From Torreya grandis (Eukaryota > Streptophyta > Pinopsida > Cupressales > Taxaceae): a DNA stretch of 64,000 nt. The first letter of the stretch is position 1. Each line of letters begins with the position of its first letter. A program made the position numbers and the translations under genes. Below, piece after piece: positions 1-11,879 of the stretch. The stretch is from NCBI GenBank assembly GCA_037957365.1, contig JARHVA010002372.1, positions 909,501 to 973,500 on the forward strand, given 5' to 3'. Under the pieces are notes generated by a model. It worked only from the letters and a program-made list of their open reading frames with translations. It did not search any database and was not told where the DNA came from.

Positions 1-2360
1 TTCCTAGATAATAGAATCAAGTTGTCAACTCACTGGTTGCTTCAGATGCCAAATTAACACAATTACAGGAGTCCAAGGTACAAATGTTTTCTATTGAACT
101 TGTGCCTTCTCCATTAGTTCTATAAAATAACAAATATTTCCATGTGTTTGATGATGATCAATATATTGTCCAATTCTTGACCAATACAGGTCAATTTGAA
201 TCTAAAATCATTGATGATAAATAAATCAATTATCTATGCTAGGAGGAACTGAGAGAAGGAGGAGTTATTCAACTCAAATAAAATCATATCCCTTTGGGGA
301 TGGTGTCTATGGAGAGAGCATTTGATACAGATCCCCAAGATTAGTAGTTGAGGTAGTCTAAAGTCAATTAATCTTAGCTTAATAAGGTGAACTTGGGTGA
401 TGAGAGTGACCCATGCTATGTCAACATTGGTCTTAATTTCAACCCATAAGAGAGATAAAAGGTGAAATATTTCCTTATCCAATATAAATATATGATTATA
501 TGGACCTATGAATACTTTAAGGTTTTCAATCCTAATGTCATCGCTCATATAATCCCACTGAAACCAAATCATAAACCATTTAGATACTTATAAAGATCGA
601 TTAACCCCATCTTGGAACTAACTAATCAAAAGGAAGTAAAGTAGATGTTGAACTATAGGATAGTGCTCCCTATTAGGCACTCAACTTGGGTTTCCAACTT
701 GGTTCTAGTTAGAAAAAAAGTGGGCAAATTAAATTATGTGTTGACTTTAGGAAATTGAATAAGGCTTCTGAGAAAGACAACTATCTTCTACCTTCCTTAT
801 ATGAGGTGATCCAAATAGCAAGTGGTTGTGGAATGATTTCCTTTTTGAATGGTTTATAAGGATATAAATAAGTGATGGTATAATCTAAAGGCAAGATGAA
901 TATTGCATTTACCACTAAGTGGGAAACTTATACATACAAGAGGATGCATTTTAGCCTAATTAATGTAAGGACTCCTTTTAGTGAGACATGGACCATGAAT
1001 TTTAAGGGATGATAGGTAAATGCATAATAATTTTCATGGATGACCTCATTCTTTTCTCAAGAAAAAAACCAATCTTTGAAAGATGTAGAAGGTTTGGTAT
1101 CTCACTAAACCCAAAAAAGAGCATATTTGGTGTTACTAAAGATAATTTTCTAGGGCACATCATTTCCAAGGATGGGATCACCATTTATTTGAACTAAATT
1201 CAAGGGATTTCCAATATTGCATTCCCAAACAACAATAAAAATATCAAGTCTTTAATAAGAAAGATAATTTTTGTGAGGAAGTTTATCTCAAGTTTTGAAA
1301 AAATATTTAGACCTATGAATGTAATACTTAAGCAAGACACTAAAGTAGAATGGATACTAAAGTCCCAAAAGTCATTTCAAGATATCAAATACATCATATC
1401 TTATGTTATAGTGTTAATAACCCTAGAATTAAATAAATATATATTTTTATATTCATTCGCTTCAGAACACACAATTATTCTAGTGTTTACCCAGAAGAAG
1501 GATGAAAGTAAGCATCCTATTGAATTCATGAGCATAAACTTGAAGGAAGTATAACTCAAGTAATCCATGATAGATAAGCAAATTTTTTCTCTAGTCAAAC
1601 TGATAAATAAATTCAGACATTACATATTGAGAAATAAGACTATCATTATTATGCCAAACCCTATTGTCAAGTTCACTTTAGAATATAATGAATTAGGAGA
1701 ACATAGAGGCAAATGGATGGAAAATTTACAAGATTTTGAAATAGAAATCAGGCCTACTAAAATTATTAGATGATAAGGTATCATTTATCTTATGATGGAG
1801 CCTAACCCGTGCATCACCATTAAGGAGCTCTATCATACCTAGGTATCTAAAGGAGATTGGAATGTTGATATCATCTAATATTTACTCATAGGTAATTGTA
1901 CCTTAGAACATAGTAGAGAATTAAAAAGAGCCTTGAGGCTCAAATATACTCACTACATGATCAAAAAAGGAATTCTCTATAGAAGAAATTATGAAGGCAT
2001 CTACGTGATATGCATATCACAATAATAAGCTCAATAGATTCTATAAACCTTGCACAATAATATTGGTAGTGGTCATCCATATCAAAACACAAAAACACAT
2101 AAGATTATCTAAATGGGTTACTATTAGCCAATAGTCTTCAAAGATGCACATGCCCATGTGAGAACATGACATGAATGCCAAGTCTTGATGAAGAGATAAG
2201 TGCATGCAATAATGCCACTACATCCTTTCAATGAAGGAAGGCCATTTTATCAATGGGGCTTAGACTTCATTAACTTCATCAACCTAAATTATTTATCTAG
2301 CCATAAATTTGTGCTCACAACCACATATCAATACACTAGATGGACTGAAGTAGTGGCTAT
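1..2360 (+). pseudogene. Ty3/gypsy pol relic, left half (outer element, cut by Tat-1)
   Basis: This is the pol polyprotein of a Ty3/gypsy retrotransposon, entered mid-gene at the window edge. In order I read the stretch upstream of RT (about 290-600), RT (about 600-1200, with the PIRHSTWVSNLV block near 670 and the active site FMDD at 1033-1044), RNase H (1270-1780, with FASEHTI and ending in RGKWMENLQDFEIEI), the integrase zinc region (about 2090-2190) and the start of the integrase core (GLDFINFIN near 2250). Frameshifts and many in-frame stops mean it cannot be functional. The reading stops at 2360, where the LTR of another element begins, and integrase resumes at about 19259. The RT/RNase H type matches the minus-strand fragment at 27950-29700, so the two are probably one subfamily. 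The lineage within gypsy is not assigned. Confidence 0.88.
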
Positions 2361-3715
2361 TATAGACACCAGAATCCCACACATTTGGATTCTCACTGTC
2401 AAAACTCAAAATAAATCCTTAGATCCTATAAATAAACAAAAAACCACTTTTGTTTATCTAATCAACATTAAAATCATTATTTTTAACTACTTATAACTGA
2501 TGCCCTTGATCATCAATAGTTAGGATAACCGTTGATAGTCACCTAATCATAAATAGTTAAGATAATTATCAACGATCAAGACCAAGCATCTAGGATTTTA
2601 CAGGAAAATAAGAATGCAAACACCATAAAACACCCACTTACCTTTTCTAAATATAAGTTTTTCAAATCCTCTCGTAAGACCTTGCATGAACAATTTATAA
2701 TTAGAAGCACCTCTTAGACTTCTTCTTCAGCCCTAACCCTTGCCTATAAGAAGAGGAGAGCAGCAAGAGATCAATTCATCTACAACCATTATCAAGAGCT
2801 CATGTACTTAATGTTTCTTATTTTAGGTCATCCATCATTATCAAACATAATCAACAATCTATTTTGGAGATCTAATCTACCATTGCCTCTCAAATTAAGT
2901 TTCTAAGAACTGTCATTCTATCATAATTAAACCAAATTCCACCTATGAATCGACAACATCTATCAATCGATCAACCCATTTTTGGTGAGTCAAGTATTTT
3001 ATTACTATCATTTACCTATTTTCATCTCTTTTTCAATTAGCATACCTATCACCAAACACCTATAATTATTTTTCTATGTCCCATCATCAGCTATTGGCAA
3101 GCCTAAAATTTAGACAGTAAATTGTTGATGGTTAGACATAATCATCAATGGTCAGACCTAACTACCGATGGTCACCCTAACCATCAATGGACACCTATGG
3201 TAGAAAAAATAACTAGAAATCTAATTTGACCCTCTTACACCTAACTAAATTTACTTTTTTAAATCTCTAACCACTCATAGGCCCCTTTCTAATTTTCTGA
3301 TCCATACCCTGAGCTGTTAGCACTAGTATTAATTAGTTTGTCACCAATTAGATCATTTCTAGTCTACTTTTCTAACAAGTTATCTTGTATTCAATTTCAA
3401 TACCCTATGATTATTTATTCAAGTACCTCATTTCTAGTTTATCAACTTGATTTTTTAAACATGGTGGATTGATAACCCCTAATGAATACCATGCTTATGG
3501 GATCTAACCAATCCTAGGAAATCCACCTAATTATCTATCTAATAAACAGATTTGCTTTAGTGATTTCTTATCTATAAGTTCTCCTACCTAGCCAAAGAGG
3601 AGTTCATCACAATGTTCTGATTCAATGCATGCACTTTTGTTAGGTATTTATACCACAAACCATATTTCTAGTTTTACTACCTTCTTAAGAATAATAGAAA
3701 AATTTGAGTGAAACA
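2361..3715 (+). repeat. Tat-1 5' LTR
   Basis: The LTR starts TATAGACACC and ends GTGAAACA. It pairs with 17924-19253 along its whole length, for example the CACACATTTGGATTCT block, the TATA region, the TTAGCACTAGTATTAATTAG block, and the end AATAGAAAAATTT. The start was probably TGTAGACACC, so both copies may carry a G-to-A change in the terminal dinucleotide; that is inference. It contains decayed forms of the ACCATCGATGGT palindrome around 2510-2580 and 3120-3190. Confidence 0.88.
2744..2750 (+). promoter_or_regulatory. TATA box of Tat-1 5' LTR
   Basis: TATAAGA-type box in the context GCCTATAAGAAGAGGAGAG. The same site is CTATAAGAAGAAGAG in the 3' LTR (18308) and a better match, CTATAAAAGGAGGGGA, in the Tat-2 LTR (46298). 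Conservation of position in three LTRs supports it as the LTR promoter. Confidence 0.6.
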
Positions 3716-3718
3716 TTC

Positions 3719-3737
3719 TAGCATGCCTAGTGGGACC
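3719..3737 (+). other. Tat-1 primer-binding site (decayed)
   Basis: TAGCATGCCTAGTGGGACC lies three bases after the LTR end. Tat-2 has TGGCATGCTCGGTGGGACC in the same place (47266). Three differences separate them, two G-to-A and one C-to-T; with these reversed, a TGG start typical of pairing to a tRNA CCA end is restored. I could not assign the tRNA species. Confidence 0.6.
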
Positions 3738-4518
3738 CTAGTCTTTACTTGGGTTCTTTCTTTATCTACATCTATATCCATATATCTATATCTATGTGCT
3801 CATAATTGAAATTTGAAAATTTCATTTGGGTTTTAAACTTAATGCATACATTAAATGCCTATCTCTTATAATCTCACATATTTTAATTAAAAAACATCAA
3901 TATTAAGTGTAGTCCACTTATGTTACACAACCAAATCATAAAATCAAGAAAACATCATAACATACTTGAGACAAGGCCCAACTGGGATTTTACCACTCAG
4001 TGGATAACCTTACCCTACCCAATGATCCTACTCAGATTTCATCACCAAGGGGAGGACCAACTCAGCTCTCTAGTTGAGTATAAACTCTGGATATCAATAT
4101 ATATTGGATAAGTGCCTGACACCCTTATCATTGTAGGACTATGAAGTGAGGGGGTAGGCCCCAATACCAAGCCACATATTGATTCCAATATAGATTTATT
4201 TTTGAGTACCAAAACTAAACCAAAAACATCTTTAGACTAATTATCTAGTACCTAATCTACAAACCAATCTACTACACATTCTTCACATTAAGGCATAAGC
4301 CAAACAATGAGATAAGTAATCAATCACAAGATTTTAATTACCCTAGTTTGTGTTGACTTTTCATTGGGTTTTTTAATTTTGATTTCTCTATGTTGAATTT
4401 TGAAATCATCTATTTGTACTTCTCTTATAGTCTTATATGGTACTTACCCAACAACAACGAAGATAATTAGCAAGTCAAGACCCATCTATAGACTACCCAG
4501 TTTCTTTTACCTCATCTT
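3738..4518 (+). other. Tat-1 5' untranslated leader
   Basis: Non-coding leader between primer-binding site and gag. It contains a short TATC(T/C)A-type run (about 3766-3800). It is similar in layout to the Tat-2 leader at 47285-47990: both hold a block reading TTGAGTATAAACTC or TTGAGTCTAAACTC followed by TGACACCCTTATCA. No gene is seen. Confidence 0.55.
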
Positions 4519-6560
4519 CCATGGATGACTCTAGATCAAACATAGAGAGTTCATCTCACCATTCTTAACCTTCCCATATCCCTGATATTGTTCTTTAGGG
4601 GGATTCTAGCTTTGCTTCCCTTTTATATAAAAACCTAATCACCTTACAACATTATCTTAATACTTCACATCATAAAACCCCTATCTCAACCCCACCTACA
4701 GATCCTTTTTATGACACTCCATCCTACTTAATGATAGACCCTTTTGTAGCTGCTATTACTACCCAACCTTTAGTTACCCAAACATCTATATCCACCGACC
4801 CATTTGACACCAAGGGGGAAAATCAATCCATCCAACCAAATATTTTCCTTACACCTTCTACCCCTACCATTGACTCATCTATCCTAAGAGTGCCTACCAT
4901 TGGTAGATCAAACCCAACTTTTACCAACCCCAATTTGTTGATCACTACCCCTTTTCAGAATTTGGCAATGACCATGCCTACTGTATACCTCCTAATAGTA
5001 CCAAAGTCACTACATCAACCTTGATTGCTAACATACCCATGACTTCTACCCAACCTATAGTAACCTCTTAGAAATTACCAACCATATCCAACTCAAGTTA
5101 TGTTCCCAACCTACAAAGGCATCTCCATGTTACCCAACCACCAATTATAGCTTACCCTTATGTATCTTCCACCCAACCTATGATCACCTCTCAATAATTT
5201 CCAACAATACCTAATCCTAGATATGTCTCTAACCCACAAGGACATTCCCACATCAGTTAACCACTAATATTTACCTATCCTTATATGCCTTCAACCCAAT
5301 TGTCTATAACTACCTATCAATATGGGGCAAGTTCCCAACCACTAATGAATTATCAATATATTATCCCATTTCAACCATAATTTGTGACCTAAAATCCTCC
5401 AGGTTTATCACCATAAACAAATCTAATGAAAATGATCATGGATAAGGTGATAAACCTAGAGTCATCCATTTTTGGACCCCATAATCTCTTGTCTTATAAT
5501 CAAATTTGTAATGAACTAATTCATCCTTTGGTCCCTATCAGACCATATCTAACCCAATTGGAACTTCCCAAATTTACTAAATTCAACAATAAAGAAGATC
5601 CTCAGTAGAATTTGAGAGCATTTAGTCATTCCTATTACATGATTGTTTATGTTGATGCTCTTCTTTTATGCACATTTCCTATGTCACTTTTCAGCCCAGC
5701 ATTGAACTGGTATAGTTCCATTACCAAACATTCCATCTTTTATTTCAACCAATTGGCTCAAATGTTTATTGACCATTTCTCCATCAACATATCCAAGAAG
5801 GTCTCAATTACTAATCTTTATACCATCCACTAATTTGAAAATGAGTCTCTAGCTGATTTTGTATCTTGTTGGAGAAATCTTATCAACCAACTATCATTCT
5901 CTTTACTTCAACTAGAACTAATCAAACTCTTTGCTCATGCTTTTGTAAAGCACATCTCCTTCACCCTATTTGTCCAGCATTTTATAAATTTTGATGAAGC
6001 CTTTACCATGGCATGCAAACTAGAAAATAGAGCCATATATGAAGGTAAATTGAAGTTATGTAATAAACATTACACATTTAAGACCAATGAGACTTCTTCT
6101 AAACGTAGTAACCAAACCAATATGGGAACCAAGGGCAAGGTAACTATGTATAAGATTATCCTTAAAACTAATCCTACACCAAATATCAACCAATAAAAAT
6201 CTTCTAAACCAAAACATGTGAAACCCAAACTAAAACAACCTAAACCAGTTCACCCCACTGGGAGAATATTATGCCTCAATTTTAGACAAACTATTGAAAT
6301 CCAATCTCATCCAACTTCCACAAATTAAACCCCCACAATAATTTGATTCTTCTCATCCTCCTCTAAATTGGTATGATGAGAATGAAATTTTTTCCTTCCA
6401 CCATGTAGTTGGGCATGATGTTAGTAGGTGTAATACCTTTAAAAAAATTGTCCAAACCCTTATTGATAAGGGGGAACTTGTCTTTGAAAATCCCAATGCA
6501 CCTTAGAACTAGGTTCTTGATATCTTCAAGAAACCTTTTCAAAATCACCCTCCATCAAAA
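4519..6560 (+). pseudogene. Tat-1 gag relic
   Basis: Capsid protein remnant of Tat-1. A Thr/Pro/Ser-rich N-terminal part (4519-5400) is followed by the retrotransposon gag core (about 5560-6060), recognised by EDPQ-NLRAF, the LNWYSSITKHSI motif, the FINISKKVSITNLY-like stretch and the FDEAFTMACKLENRA motif. Downstream (about 6385-6510) sits the block FHHVVGHDVSRCNTFKKIV, known in plant Tat/Athila-type gag C-termini. The same three blocks recur in order in Tat-2 (48930-49920). The likely start is the ATG at 4519. Several TAG/TAA stops interrupt the frame, mainly at Gln or Trp positions, so no full protein can be made. Confidence 0.8.
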
Positions 6561-8400
6561 TAAGAAAGTAACTAAGTAGAACACTTCCAATACATCCATA
6601 CGATTACTATGGTTATTGATACTCCAATTATGAATGAGCCAACTTCCTCCCCAACAATTCCACCTACTCCTTTGAGTGAGGAAAAATAGCCACCTTCCCT
6701 AGAGTCAAAAACCAACATTGGGAAGCCACCATTTACCATGGCTTCATTCATGAAGATAATGACATCTTCAAAACCTTCATCGATCAATTTACCTGATAGA
6801 CCAATCATAAATACACCGCCTCCAACCAGTCGACAAATCATCCCTCCTATGGATATTGTGTCTATAAAAGAAGCATCAACCGATAAAATTCCTCCACAAA
6901 TCATCTCCATTTTTAGATGAAGAGAAGGATGAGGTTACCCCTCTTTCTTCACCTCCTATCATATTTTATTTTAAACCAAATTCCCAAGGTATGAAACTAG
7001 TATATAAACCTTTTTCTTGATTAGTTTAAAAACTAGACTTTTTCTCAACCTAACGTAGACAGAGCCACCTCTTGGCATCATCTAGGTCTCCCCCACTAAA
7101 TAAAATATCCTAGCATATATGTACTCATTGTAGATCCAACACCTTCCTCTTTTAAAGAAGCCATGATAGGGCCATTTCACCCACCTCCACCCAAATCATC
7201 CCATGCCTTCCTCACCAAATCTACCTCAACCTTAATAATCCTCCTACGCCTAGTATTAGACACCCATATTTAAAACTAGATATTTATCCATTTACCTTGA
7301 CCAAGAAATCACCAAACAAAGTATCCATGAGAAAAAAATTACCCAAGACCAAACCACACACCAAGTCTAGACAAATCCCTTCCCAGTTACCCTCTATGTT
7401 GGGACCCCATCCCTCTACCATCCTAGTTACCTATTCTTCATCTAGAAAACCTACCGCTTTTACTATAATAACATCCACCAATACCTATACAAAATATTTT
7501 TCATAGATAACATTATTGCTTCTACCCTCCCATATATGAACAAAATCTCATCTTCTATACCTTTTACCCCTCGACCATCTACCTCCAACAGAGCATTTAC
7601 ACACCAACCTCTCATGAGACCAACTACGAAAACTAACCCAAAACCTACTCCCTCCATGAGGAATACTAATTATGTAAAACCTCCCTTTTAAATTATGTCA
7701 TCACCTTATACTGAATCTTATTTAATTATTTTACATAGGTTATTATAAAACTCTACCTTAAGCCTTCCACCCATCAGACCTTTTGACCCCTCTCACCCAA
7801 ACTAGCCTAGTTTGATGATAGTCAAGTTTGCTCCTATCATCGGACCCCAAGACATGACATGAATAACTTTAGGGATCTCCAAAGTATTATCCTACAACTT
7901 TTTATGAAGATGATCTATTATCAAACAAACTTCTAGATACCCTTTTGTCACTTCAGCAACCAACCATAACCCTACTCTCACCTACCTCCTCACTCTCACC
8001 TAAGAGTGATAAGTAACCAAACCAATCATCTAACATCTCCAATTCCCACACTATTAATGTTATTACATGAACATAATAGAAGGATAAAGGAAAAGCTAAA
8101 GCATCCATTCCTTGGACATAACCATCTTCCACCTCTCAACCTAGCTAGACCCATGCATTTTTACCATCAGCCCAACCTAAAATCACTATTTTGGGTACCA
8201 TCAAATCAAACCCTTCTAAATAAATTAAGCGAGTGGTCCTTAAGAAACTACACCAAACCCCTACTAGGATGAGTTTATAAAAACTAATTTCCACCTCACC
8301 TCATCATTGCCAAATACTAATTGAGGTTTGGCCTGGTGATACCCAACCTATTGAGGACTTTGTTAGCAATCTACATCTCTCCACTCATGTTACCTTTAAA
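6561..8400 (+). pseudogene. Tat-1 gag-protease linker, Pro/Ser/Thr-rich
   Basis: A long low-complexity coding remnant rich in Pro, Ser and Thr that joins gag to protease. A conserved block around 6985-7080 (KLVYKPFS, then a decayed copy of the following block) matches the Tat-2 block at 50560-50650, where IKPIYKPFSRLVQ and DRATFWHYLV are readable. This shows that the linker is a real translated part of the family and not filler. The function is unknown. Several frameshifts and stops are present. Confidence 0.6.
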
Positions 8401-8930
8401 GACTTGGAAATACCTTTTACCTATCTCAAGGACCCTAATCCTCCTCTATTTATTACTTCTTACATTGACCAAACCCACATGAATTGAGTAATGATTGATG
8501 GTGGGGCTAGTATCAATATCATCTCATCCCATGCCTATATCCAACTTAATCTCCCTACCAACATTATGTTTGATACCTCTACTATGCTTTGGTCTTTCAA
8601 TCACACCATGCCCACTAGCATAGGAAATATTTCCCTTAATATTCATTTAGGACCACATACACTCCCCAAACTTTTCTATGTAGTCAAGGGGGAATTATAG
8701 TATAATATCCTACTTAAATGACTTTGGATCTAATCCATGTCTTATGTCCCCTCTACCCTAAATCACTGCATCAAATTTGAACATGAGGGCCAAGTGATTA
8801 CTATACAAGCTAACCCAAGCCATTTTATTGCATGAAATATGACATATCAACCTAATGACATTATTTTGTTACCCTCTACCAAATCTTCATCCAAACTAGA
8901 TCTGCTTCCATTGCCTATTCATGAAACCAT
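8401..8930 (+). pseudogene. Tat-1 aspartic protease relic
   Basis: Retroviral-type aspartic protease that would process gag-pol. The active-site loop is intact as IDGGASINI (Asp codon at 8497-8499), followed by the family pattern GNISLNIHLGPHTLPKLFYVV. A TAG stop follows just before YNILL, at 8698, replacing what is usually Gln or Thr. After it come decayed copies of LLGRPWI and of the STLNHCIKFEHEGQVITI segment. The open frame from 8491 to 8700 holds the core only. In Tat-2 the same site reads YGGDS and so has lost the catalytic Asp. Confidence 0.85.
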
Positions 8931-9790
8931 TCCTTCCTCTTCTCATGAGGTATCTACCAACACATATATCTCATTTGAGAAAATGCCAATAACCAAATCC
9001 ATAAAATTTACCTTATAAGATCTTTCTTTAGGGTAATACCACCTCTTGGCTCTCAATTCTTTCTCTACCCATCACAAATATGGATAGCTTAACAACCAGC
9101 TAGGGTATGATCCCAATTTGGGAGTAATCATATCCCTGGGGTCCCCCTCTTATCAAACCCATTTCATCTATATAGGAATTTAAAAACCGTTTACAAGCAC
9201 CATTAACACCTTCTATCCTCACCCTTATACTATTAGCTTTTATTATTTAGAAAAACCCTCCTTCACTAAGACATAGCTTCATAGGTGTGCATAAAAGTGG
9301 TTCAGTTTGGGTAAATACAAGCATGACCCCCATGAGTTCACCTCAATTGAAACTCAAAAACCACATGAGAAGCATGGTCTCATTTTTATCTTTCCAAATA
9401 ATAAAACCACACAATCTCCCCCTACCATTGAAAGAGAAGTAGTTTCTCCCCCATATTTTTTACCTCCACCTCCAAGTGAGGATAATGATATCATCTCACC
9501 TAATTTTTTTTTCATCTCAATGATTAGCCTTAGACCCCTAATTTATCAAAAGGTTGGGGATACCATAAATATTCCTCATACACATCTTGATCTCATCATA
9601 AAATACTCCCCTACCATCCATACCATCCAATGTCAAGATGATCATTATATCCTCACCTACCTCAGTGCAGAGGATCACTCCATCCACAAATCTCTCCCTC
9701 CCAATGCTTCCACTATTCTAAATGAATCCACAATAGAAATCAATTTGGGTACCGATGAGAGCCCACATATCATCAAATTTGGGTGATCCT
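8931..9790 (+). pseudogene. Tat-1 protease-RT connector
   Basis: Coding remnant between protease and RT. Readable pieces include the stretch around 9050-9170 (HHKYG and LGYDPNLGVI) and an open frame from 9307 to 9786 containing HTIQCQDDHYILTYL and the ESTIEINLGTDESP motif. The latter two are also present in Tat-2 at 53262-53400, so the section is conserved in the family. It corresponds to the linker that precedes RT in Tat pol. No catalytic motif is present. Confidence 0.6.
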
Positions 9791-10620
9791 TGGATTCTAT
9801 CAAATAATAGGACTTTTCTAATTTTCTTTGTGACCACAAAATCACATTTACTTAGTCAGACACTGACATGACTGGGATTGACCTTATTATCATCACCTAT
9901 AGCATTGTCACTCATAATAATGTTAAGCATGTTTGATAAAAGCTTTGATGAATTCACCCTCACATAGCTCTCCTTGTAAAGGAAGAACTCCAATGACTCT
10001 TCTCTATCAATTTTATCTAACCTATTGATTATACCCAATGGGTTCCCAATATCATCCCAGTTCATAAGGTCACTAGGGGACTTTGCATTTGCATTGAATT
10101 TCAAGATCTTAACCTTGCTTACCCAAAAGATGAATTTACTCTACTTATCATTAACTAGCTTATTGATCTTATAGCAGGTCATGAAATGCTTTCACTCATG
10201 GATGGATTCTCAACCTATAACCAAATCTTGATTTCCCCTAAAGATCATCACAAAACAACTTTTATCACCCCTTGGGGGACTTTTTGATATAAGGTTATGC
10301 CCTTTGGTCTAAAGAATGCTAGTGTAACCTATCAATGAAAAATGGCCTACATCTTTTAAGACCTTATCCATAGAATTGTGGAAGACTGTGTGGATGACCT
10401 TCTCAGAAAATCAAAACTTTGAAAGGATCACCTGGTGTTTCTTAAAATCATCTTTGAGTGCCTTATCCACTACCATGTTCACCTAAACCCTAAGAAGTGT
10501 ATATTTAGGGTATTATTAGGTAAAATCCTAGGTTTTATCATCTCTCTTCATGGAATCAAAGTCAACTCAACCAAATTTAAAGCATTTTTATAAATTCCTC
10601 CCCCTATTAACCTTAAACAA
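9791..10620 (+). pseudogene. Tat-1 reverse transcriptase relic
   Basis: RNA-dependent DNA polymerase of Tat-1. Visible blocks in order are the pre-RT segment (about 9880-10050), IPVHKVTRGLCICIEFQDLN (about 10050-10110), YPKDEFTLLIIN, SLMDGFSTYNQI (about 10195), KTTFITPWGTF and MPFGLKNASVTYQ (about 10290-10330), the catalytic CVDD at 10387-10398, and HLNPKKCIF with LGKILGFIIS (about 10480-10550). The active site is usually YVDD; here Tyr is Cys, but both Asp residues remain. Stops (TGA, TAG, TAA) at Gln or Trp positions break it. Almost the whole domain stays in one frame, so decay is by substitution more than by indels. Confidence 0.9.
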
Positions 10621-11160
10621 CTTTGTAGCCTTCAAAGAAAACTCCAATCTATTCAGCATTTTATTTCTCAACAATTTGATAATTTCCAACCTTTTCATCA
10701 CCTCCTTAAAAAGGAAACCTCTTTTAAGTGGGGGTAGGATTGTCAAAAGGCTTTTGATTCACTTAAAGACTATCTCCTTTCCCCACTAGTTCTTATTCCT
10801 CCATGAGAGGATGAACCTTTCTACTTATATATTTTAGCCACTGACCACTCCCTAGGAGAAATGCTTTTACATCGAGGTACCCAACATAAAGATCAAATCA
10901 TATATTACATCAAATGATCACTTATCAACTATGAAACTCTATATACCCATATTAAGAAACTTTACCTAGTACTAGTCTTTATGGCTACCAAGATTTCTCA
11001 TTACCTCCTTAACCATAATTTTTTTTCATTACCAATACCAATCCATTTAAGTATATGCACTCTCAACCTTATCAAAACTAATGAATGGATAAGTGGCTTA
11101 TGCTCTTGGTCAAATTTTATCTTGAGGTTTTTCAACAAAATCAGTAAAGGGATAGTTGAT
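10621..11160 (+). pseudogene. Tat-1 RNase H (first copy)
   Basis: Degrades RNA in the RNA-DNA hybrid during reverse transcription. It follows RT without a gap: the connection region (QRKLQSIQHFISQ, about 10635), FKWG*DCQKAFDSLKDYL (about 10725), then YLYILATDHSLGEMLLHRG (about 10820-10870) and the INYETLYTHIKKLYLVLVF motif (about 10925-10980). These are the usual landmarks of gypsy RNase H. Stops replace Trp and Ser or Gln positions. Confidence 0.8.
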
Positions 11161-11264
11161 AGTTAATCAACTAGCTAATGCCCCTCTATCTAATACCCAA
11201 CCTCCTCCTTTATAATTCCCTAATAAGAATATTTCCAACCTCTCTGAGGTAGATCTTATCTACC

Positions 11265-11600
11265 AAGTTACCATGTTGTTTAATGGATCTAAATGCCAAT
11301 GTGGTGGAGGGGTAGGAATCATCTAATTCCTTTTGATGGTGAACCCTTACCTCTATCTTTCAAGATTGACTTCAAATTTACTAATAACATGGTTGAATAC
11401 GAAGCCCTAGTGATAGGTCTCCTAACTACCTTGGCCTTGGGAGTCAAAATAATCAATATATTTTGTGATTCCCAACTTGTGGTTAACCAAATAAATGGTG
11501 CATACCTATGAAAAAATGATGTTCTATAGCAATACAAACACGCAGCCAATGTATTATTTATGTCATTTAAACACTACATAATCTAAACTACCCCTTGATC
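11265..11600 (+). pseudogene. Tat-1 second, archaeal-type RNase H
   Basis: A second RNase H between the first one and integrase. The frame contains GGGVGII, PLPLSFKIDFKFTNNMVEYEA (trimmed here to its recognisable parts LSFKIDF and NNMVEYEALV) and IFCDSQLVVNQINGAY. In this family the NN-EYEAL and DSQL motifs supply catalytic acidic residues, Glu and Asp, and both are kept. The start of the domain (usually FDG) reads FNGS (about 11279), a decayed form. An additional RNase H of this kind is known from the plant Tat lineage and is the main reason for that assignment. Confidence 0.85.
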
Positions 11601-11879
11601 CATGAATAAGTTTTTCGATACAATGGTTTCCCCTTACTTCCCAAATCCTATCTACACATTTATATTCTATATTATCCATTATTATCCACCACCTCACCAA
11701 GCCATCCTTCATCAAACCTAGTTCTCCTACCATCTTTAATGTGATGGATATCCTAACTAACCATTGGTACCAATTTTTTTTTTCTATCTTAACAGTGCCA
11801 CCATTCCCCCTAATCTCTCTATAAATACTCTTAGAGAATTTATTTAAGGCACTTATTTTTATACCATACTTGGTGGCAT

